Below are positions 58,648 through 64,000 of a stretch of 64,000 bases of DNA, piece after piece. The stretch spans positions 104,203,014 through 104,267,013 of the forward strand of contig NC_034409.1 of NCBI RefSeq assembly GCF_002078875.1. The letters are read 5' to 3'. Made by a program: the position numbers and the translations under genes. This DNA comes from Numida meleagris. Taxonomy: Eukaryota; Chordata; Aves; Galliformes; Numididae. Numbering within the stretch: position 1 is the first letter of the stretch; every line of letters starts with the position of its first letter. The notes under the pieces were generated by a model, which worked only from the letters and a program-made list of their open reading frames with translations, made no database searches and was not told the origin of the DNA.

Positions 58648-60977
58648 CTAGCTTTTGCTGTGATAGTGTTGGCATCCATAGGAAACCACCTGGAAAGCCC
58701 CCACACAAACTGAAATATTACTGAAATATTCAGAATGCAGATTGCTTTATTTTTCAGTCTTAGTTCAATGTTAACCTCCTATTTTCCACAAATATACACA
58801 GAGATCTGAAGATCTTGAAAACAAGAGAGGAAACAGAACACTGAAACCTGAGGATGAGTTGGGCAGGGGACAAACTGATGTCCAGCATTTGAGCATCAAC
58901 TGAAAAATGTGAGAATGCCTCTTCAAGTGACTGCACTTCATTTGTTCTCCAATGGGCTACAGCAGTGGCTAATGGATATTTCCTAACTCAGACATAATGG
59001 ATTGCTGTTTTTCCCAGTATGAGAAAAGAAGTCCCAAGGGGCAGGTAAACTTGAGTCCCCTGGGCAGAGTATGTTGAAAATCCTTGTTCTGCTGAAAGAA
59101 GGTTTGGTAATCCTAGAATCCCAAGGAGTTCAATGTAAGTGCAAGGAGCGAGGGCCAGTGAGGTCTGTGCCTGCACTGAGGGCATAACAAAGACTTCCCA
59201 TTGACTCAGAGGGGCTTGGATCTGTGCAGGATTGTGCCCAGAGGGGCTGACCCAGGCAATTGCTCTCTGTCAGGGAGAAGTCTCCTGCACAGTACCAGAG
59301 ACTGGGAAAAGGACAGCCACCAGCCTTTTACTGCCCCTGGTTTTAACTTTATTGTTTGCAGGGGGGAAATCAGCACTCACTGTTTACAACAGAGAATAAA
59401 GTTCTTCATCACTACCACGCTGCCTTTTTGCCAGCCTTGACAGAGGCAGGTAGCTGAGCCCAGGGAGTGGTTGCTGCAAAGGGAGGAGAGACTTCTTGAA
59501 TTTCTTCCTGCAAACTGGAGACAGAATCCAATTCCAGAGCCCCAGCCCCACCCCCCCCTCCAAGGTGTTCAATGTTCTTTCCATTGGTCAGGCTTTAGGA
59601 GAAAGGGTCTTCATTAGAAAAGAGATACTTTGAGTGTACTTGAGGATGGCAAGAGAGAAGTGGGAGGATTGTGGAGAGAAAGTAGAGAGAAATATTAAAA
59701 ACAAAGAAGAAACCAGGCACCAGAAATATGCTTTTGGTCATGAAAGACTCATGTTTTAGGTTCTGGTCTGGAGTAGTTCTGGGGAATAAGGATATTTATC
59801 ATCCGGCATCTTCCACAACCCAAAGGAGTGGGACCATCGACTGCCCATGAAGTTAGCCCTGTGTTACACTCTTGTATCTGGGTGTCTTGCCCTGGCACTG
59901 GGAGAAGATTGATCCAAACCAGCACATTCTTGCCCTGAGATGATGTTTCCATAAACAGGCACCTCTCAACATTCAAAGTCCAAGAGGAAGCAGGATATTC
60001 ACATTTCTTACCCAACCAGCATCTTGTTGTGCTGAACTATATTGCAGATGCATGTATTCTGGTGTCCCTCATAGATTGAGGTCTTGTTTCTTGCTTTCAG
60101 TGGAGAGAAAATGCCATATTCCCATGTGCTTGAGTTAAAAGCCCACGGCACAATGAGGAAAACTCTCAGCTCAAGGTACTCTTTTGTACCTGCACGCTGT
60201 GGTAGGAAGCTTCAGGCAGTCACACCAGTTGTCAGGGTGCCCACCTCACTTCTAGCTTATTTGCCCCAGAAGGTGTTTCAGATATTCCCCACATCTCAAT
60301 GTCTATAAGGTTTTTACAGATCTATAGTACAAATGTCTGTTTATTAGCTGCCAGCAAAGAAACTTTTATGTTTTACACCAGCCAAATGGTACTTACAGGA
60401 GTGATGGGTCCTTTCAAAGACAGAAGCTGATGTGTGATATCCAAAGTGCGTGCCAGATTAGCCCAACCAGTAGTAGAGAAGATGGCCTAGCACACTTCCA
60501 TCAGACCTCAGTATATAAGACAGAAGATGGAAAACAGGCTCATCTCCGTTACAGCCTCCGTTTTAGACAGCTCTTATGTCTTCACCTAAGCACTGCACTA
60601 GAAATTAAAAGTATCTTCATCTCTTCTTGCCAGTTTAAGATTTTATCATTTTTTTCTTGTATTTACAACTATTTCACTCTTTCTTTTCTGACACATGAAT
60701 AATTCCCACCAAAAAATAAGGGGAACTGAGTAATTACTCAAAGCCAACAGTGAAAGTGATTACACAAACGATACCATTTTTCCTCAAATCTTTTTCATTT
60801 CTAATCACCTTATGTCATTACTAGCAAACCCAGCAGCTTCTAAAAATTACTCATACTTTCCCTTTAATTAATTGTATCACCATGAATAACTAACTTAAAA
60901 CCTCCCAACAGCGAGGGAGGCACAATGGGAGACTTTGTCCCCTGGCACCTGCCACAGGGAGCAGGGCAGTGCATGTG

Positions 60978-61019
60978 TTTCTTTCTCTTTTTCTCTTTCT
61001 TTCTCTTTCATTCTCTTTC
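60978..61019. repeat. (CTTT)n-like pyrimidine tract
   Basis: TTTCTTTCTCTTTTTCTCTT and similar units, almost purely pyrimidine. Confidence 0.93.
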
Positions 61020-61774
61020 CCCTTGTTGCAAGGCTTGAGTAGCAGTGAGCAGCAGATGTTGGAAGAGGCAACTGCAAAGTGTGACTGTTCTGGCCAGCCT
61101 GGGTGGGAGGCAGAAAAGAAACCACTTCTTCAGGAACGTGGCAGGTTCCAATGTGCTGTACTGAGTCATCTCACCTTCACTGAACTTCACTTACTGGCAT
61201 GGGTGATCCACTTCCTGTGTCTGATGGATAATTTTACACATGCAAGCTGGTGCTCAAAACTTGCAAGGCCAACTTGTGTTGACTTGAACATCTCGAGATA
61301 CCAGTTCCTCCGCTGCTATTTCAAGTAGCTAGCAGCTGCCTCGTCTTGCACTTACCACCCTCCATGGAAAAAAGACACCTCCTCTTACAAACCCCTCTGC
61401 AAACTGAGACCATGAAGCCACAAGTTCCCGTCAGCATGCCTTTCAGCACAGAAACATACTGACCCCGCTGGCACCCTGCCAGCCCTGCCTGCTGAGGACG
61501 TCTTCTCCTGAGGCCTCAGAGGGCTTCCTCCAAGCTGCCATGCAAGGAACACCACTAGTGGCCAAATCCACGAACCCTTTGGCTTCGCCAGCTCCATGTG
61601 CTGCACCGCAGGAGGTGTGCAGCTGTCAGTGAAAAGAGAGGCAAGACTGAAGCGCTGAGCCAGTCTCACTTTCCTTACTGAGCCCTACTAAAACAAGGGA
61701 CAAGCAGTCACCGAAAACCTGCCCTGGCTATGGTTCTCAGTCACTCACTTTCTTCTTTTTTCATCCTCTCTCAG

Positions 61775-61886
61775 AAACTGAGACAGACTGATGTCGTTCA
61801 CATATGGGAAAAGCATTAAGTTTTACAAGCCAAGAAAGGAGAAGTGCCCACTGAAGAGCACTCAACCTTGCTCTGAAAGACAGCAG
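61775..61886 (+). other. Exon-like segment (112 bases) with strong splice signals
   Basis: A long polypyrimidine tract (CTTTCTTCTTTTTTCATCCT then CTCTCAG) ends at 61774, and a strong donor (CAG|GTAAGAG) begins at 61887. An ATG at 61791 opens 32 codons up to the donor with no stop (MSFTYGKSIKFYKPRKEK and onward). If this were joined to the next exon-like segment at 63317, that reading frame would stop after 14 more codons. A non-coding RNA or UTR exon is therefore likelier than coding, if it is an exon at all. Confidence 0.3.
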
Positions 61887-63316
61887 GTAAGAGAAGGGAG
61901 ACAGATTCCCAGGGCTTCCCCTCCTGACAGACACTTGACTGTGCAGGAGGTGATCCTGTGCTCTGACACCAGGTCTGGGTATATGTACCACAGGAATCAA
62001 GAGGACAACTTCATCAGCAAAATTCATCAACTCTTCCTTCTTAGTGAAGGATGGCTTGAAATCAGAAAGAGAATTATAAAGATAACGATTTTTTACTAAC
62101 TAATAAGGGACTTGGAAAATAAGCATGAGACACTGCTTTCCCTATCTCCATGTGCACCAACCAAAGTGACAGTGACTGCAGAGAAAAGGCAGAAGAACAC
62201 ATGGAGAGGCACTGAATGGCAACTAGTGCTTTTGAATGCATAATGGTTGACCTTTCATAGGATGAAGGAATGCTCTGAGGGAGGTAAAGTTTAAATAGTT
62301 TCACTGGAGTAAATCTGGGACATGGAATTACCTGAAGGAAATATAATGACCATTAGAAAGAAGTTGTTCATCCTCTTAACAAAATGAGTGTCACAGAATC
62401 TTATGGGGTCAGGTTTTTCAACTCAGTTCTCCTTTCAGATCAGTGGGGAATCCAGCTGAAAAACCAGGCGATAAACAGAGCAGTGAGAACAGGCAGTGCC
62501 TGAATAGTGAAGTAAATATGGCAGCACCTCACTGCTGTACTAGGACTTCATCTTGGAGTTACCAGTCAAATTGCTAGCAAGCTTGGAACATTTCCAGTGA
62601 ACCGCACCAACCTGTTTCTCAGCTCCTCATTTACTGCTGTAGCTCTTTCCATCTTCTCTTCCCACTAAGACTCCAGCATTTATTTATTTTACTCCATTCA
62701 AAGAAAAGGAGTGACACTACTCTGCCTAGCTTTATCAGGGAAGTACTGAACCACAATGAGAGGAGCAACTCTATGGAAAGAAATCCATTTCTTTGAATAG
62801 TGAAAATATTCTCAAAGACCCACATTGATTGCATAGATAAACCTAGATAACAGGCAACTAAGAAAAAAAAGAATGAGTTGTCTGCCAAAATCGTAGCAAA
62901 TAGGTTTGGTGATGCTCACAGTGACCCATGCAATGGAAATATTTGCTATTCTCAGTGCAGAAAGGCACCTGTTTATGTTTCCTTCCCATGCACCACTCCT
63001 TGGTCTGTTCAGCAGGCTCCTCACGGGGCTCAGCCTGGAAGGACACACATGGGCAAAGCAGCAGGCTGAAACCATTGATGATCTGCATGACGTCAGGCAA
63101 GCCACTCGCTTTGCAAGAGTCTTACTTTTCTCTTGTTCTTTTTCATACACATTCATACTGTGAACTTGCTGAGTGGCTATTGTGCATCCACTGAGCATAG
63201 CCAGGCATGATCTCCACTGCTGGCATACTCATTAGCTATTTGGTTTGGGGCAGCAGTGCATTTTTTAAGCAAATTTCTCTTCATCCCCACTTACTGCACA
63301 TTGTTTTGGTTCACAG

Positions 63317-63380
63317 GATTCTTTTAGCACATGCAACTGGATTCCCTTCAGAGACAACTAACCTGGAAGCTGTGCCTCAG
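63317..63380 (+). other. Exon-like segment (64 bases) with strong splice signals
   Basis: The acceptor is CTGCACATTGTTTTGGTTCACAG in form, with pyrimidines extending back through CTCTTCATCCCCAC, and ends at 63316. The donor CTCAG|GTATGT begins at 63381. One frame is open (ILLAHATGFPSETTNLEAVPQ). It lies 1.4 kb downstream of the other exon-like segment on the same strand. No homology is recognised. Confidence 0.28.
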
Positions 63381-64000
63381 GTATGTACCAAATGTGCACT
63401 AATCCCTGGTTGGTCAGGAGAAGCCGAATCCAGGATGAATCCCATAGACAGCTTTGAGCCACATGTATGATAGGGATGTTTGGTCTCCAGAACCAGACCC
63501 TATTTAGTTCAAAGTACAGCCCCTAACTACACATTGTGGATAAGTGACTCAGCACCAAATGCTCTATCTACAGACATGCTTATACTGTACCAAATTACTT
63601 GCTAGTATAAACATAGCAACAGATGTTTCCAGACACTATCATGTCTTGCCAACGCAGCAAAAACAGACCCAGTATTAAAAGGAGAAAGACATTTTTCTGA
63701 AGCATATGAAATTTAAGTCCTTCAGTGAACAGTTCTATGTTTTTAACATGAAGCTTTAGTTTCTGAATACTAGAATGGACAGTAGCAGTGAGCAGCTGAG
63801 TCTGTAATATTGAATTGAAGGGCCATTGTGGTGAGTAAAAGTGCTTTATAAGGACAAGGAGAGGAATCAACTAGTTTTTTTGGGGGGTATATATACCCAT
63901 TTGTCCACATGGTTAAATTCTTTGTGAAAACAGACACCATTTGCTCTGATAATCACTAGAGCTGGAGCCCATTGATTGTGCAGAGCAAGAAGATCTTCCG

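Larger units (their letters stand above)
57758..64000. other. Unique non-coding sequence, two exon-like segments at right end
   Basis: About 6.2 kb with no recognisable gene. The longest frames are 128 codons (62812-63198, minus) and 119 codons (60969-61328, plus), both unrecognised. A-rich tracts lie at 58438 and 58631, and a CTTT tract at 60978. Two segments with good splice signals on the plus strand are listed separately. The block continues beyond the window. Confidence 0.5.

Noticed and set aside
60101..60176. Exon-like segment after a good acceptor (TTGTTTCTTGCTTTCAG)
   Set aside because: The only nearby donor is GTACTC, which is weak, so no convincing exon end exists.

Overview
This window looks like a piece of a bird nuclear genome, most probably gene-poor intergenic or deep-intronic DNA. 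The diagnosis rests on at least eleven CR1 LINE fragments. Each carries the avian CR1 hallmarks: a 3' end of short octamer repeats of the type ATTCTATG (read as CATAGAAT on the other strand), the conserved block just inside it (GTTGGAAAAGACC type), severe 5' truncation and no poly-A tail. The rest is AT-leaning single-copy DNA with homopolymer and microsatellite tracts. There are no bacterial-type operons, closely packed ORFs, tRNA or rRNA genes or CRISPR arrays. A galliform is plausible, but the sequence alone does not fix the species.

Layout. 1-171 is a pyrimidine hexamer/pentamer satellite. 172-6462 is unique sequence. 6463-7404 holds two minus-strand CR1 copies. 7405-13935 is unique sequence with one plus-strand CR1 3' end, a MIR-like fossil and a G-quadruplex motif. 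13936-14056 is another plus-strand CR1 tail. 14057-32394 is a long stretch almost free of young repeats. It holds AT-rich, homeodomain-site-rich blocks that may be conserved non-coding elements, plus very old amniote repeat fossils. 32395-33030 is the largest CR1, with recognisable but frameshifted reverse-transcriptase C-terminal sequence and an unusual doubly deleted 3' UTR. 33360-33700 is a CpG- and G-rich patch. 36189-36238 is a striking 50-base hairpin. 37830-38042 is an extreme A-rich tract. 42016-42183 is a CR1 tail. 46690-47015 is a degraded reverse-transcriptase remnant. 49412-51189 is a cluster of three CR1 copies. 55606-57757 holds two sister CR1 copies in direct orientation. 57758-64000 is unique sequence with two exon-like segments at its right end.

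No protein-coding gene could be supported. The longest open frames (202, 170, 167, 156, 154 and 149 codons) match no family I recognise, have no credible exon structure and are about what chance gives in 64 kb of AT-rich DNA. The only recognisable coding sequence is broken CR1 ORF2. I found no convincing novel biological system. The observations most worth checking are the hairpin at 36189-36238, the exon-like segments at 61775-61886, 63317-63380 and 39887-39936, the possibly exapted ancient repeat at 16741-16930, and the candidate conserved non-coding blocks.
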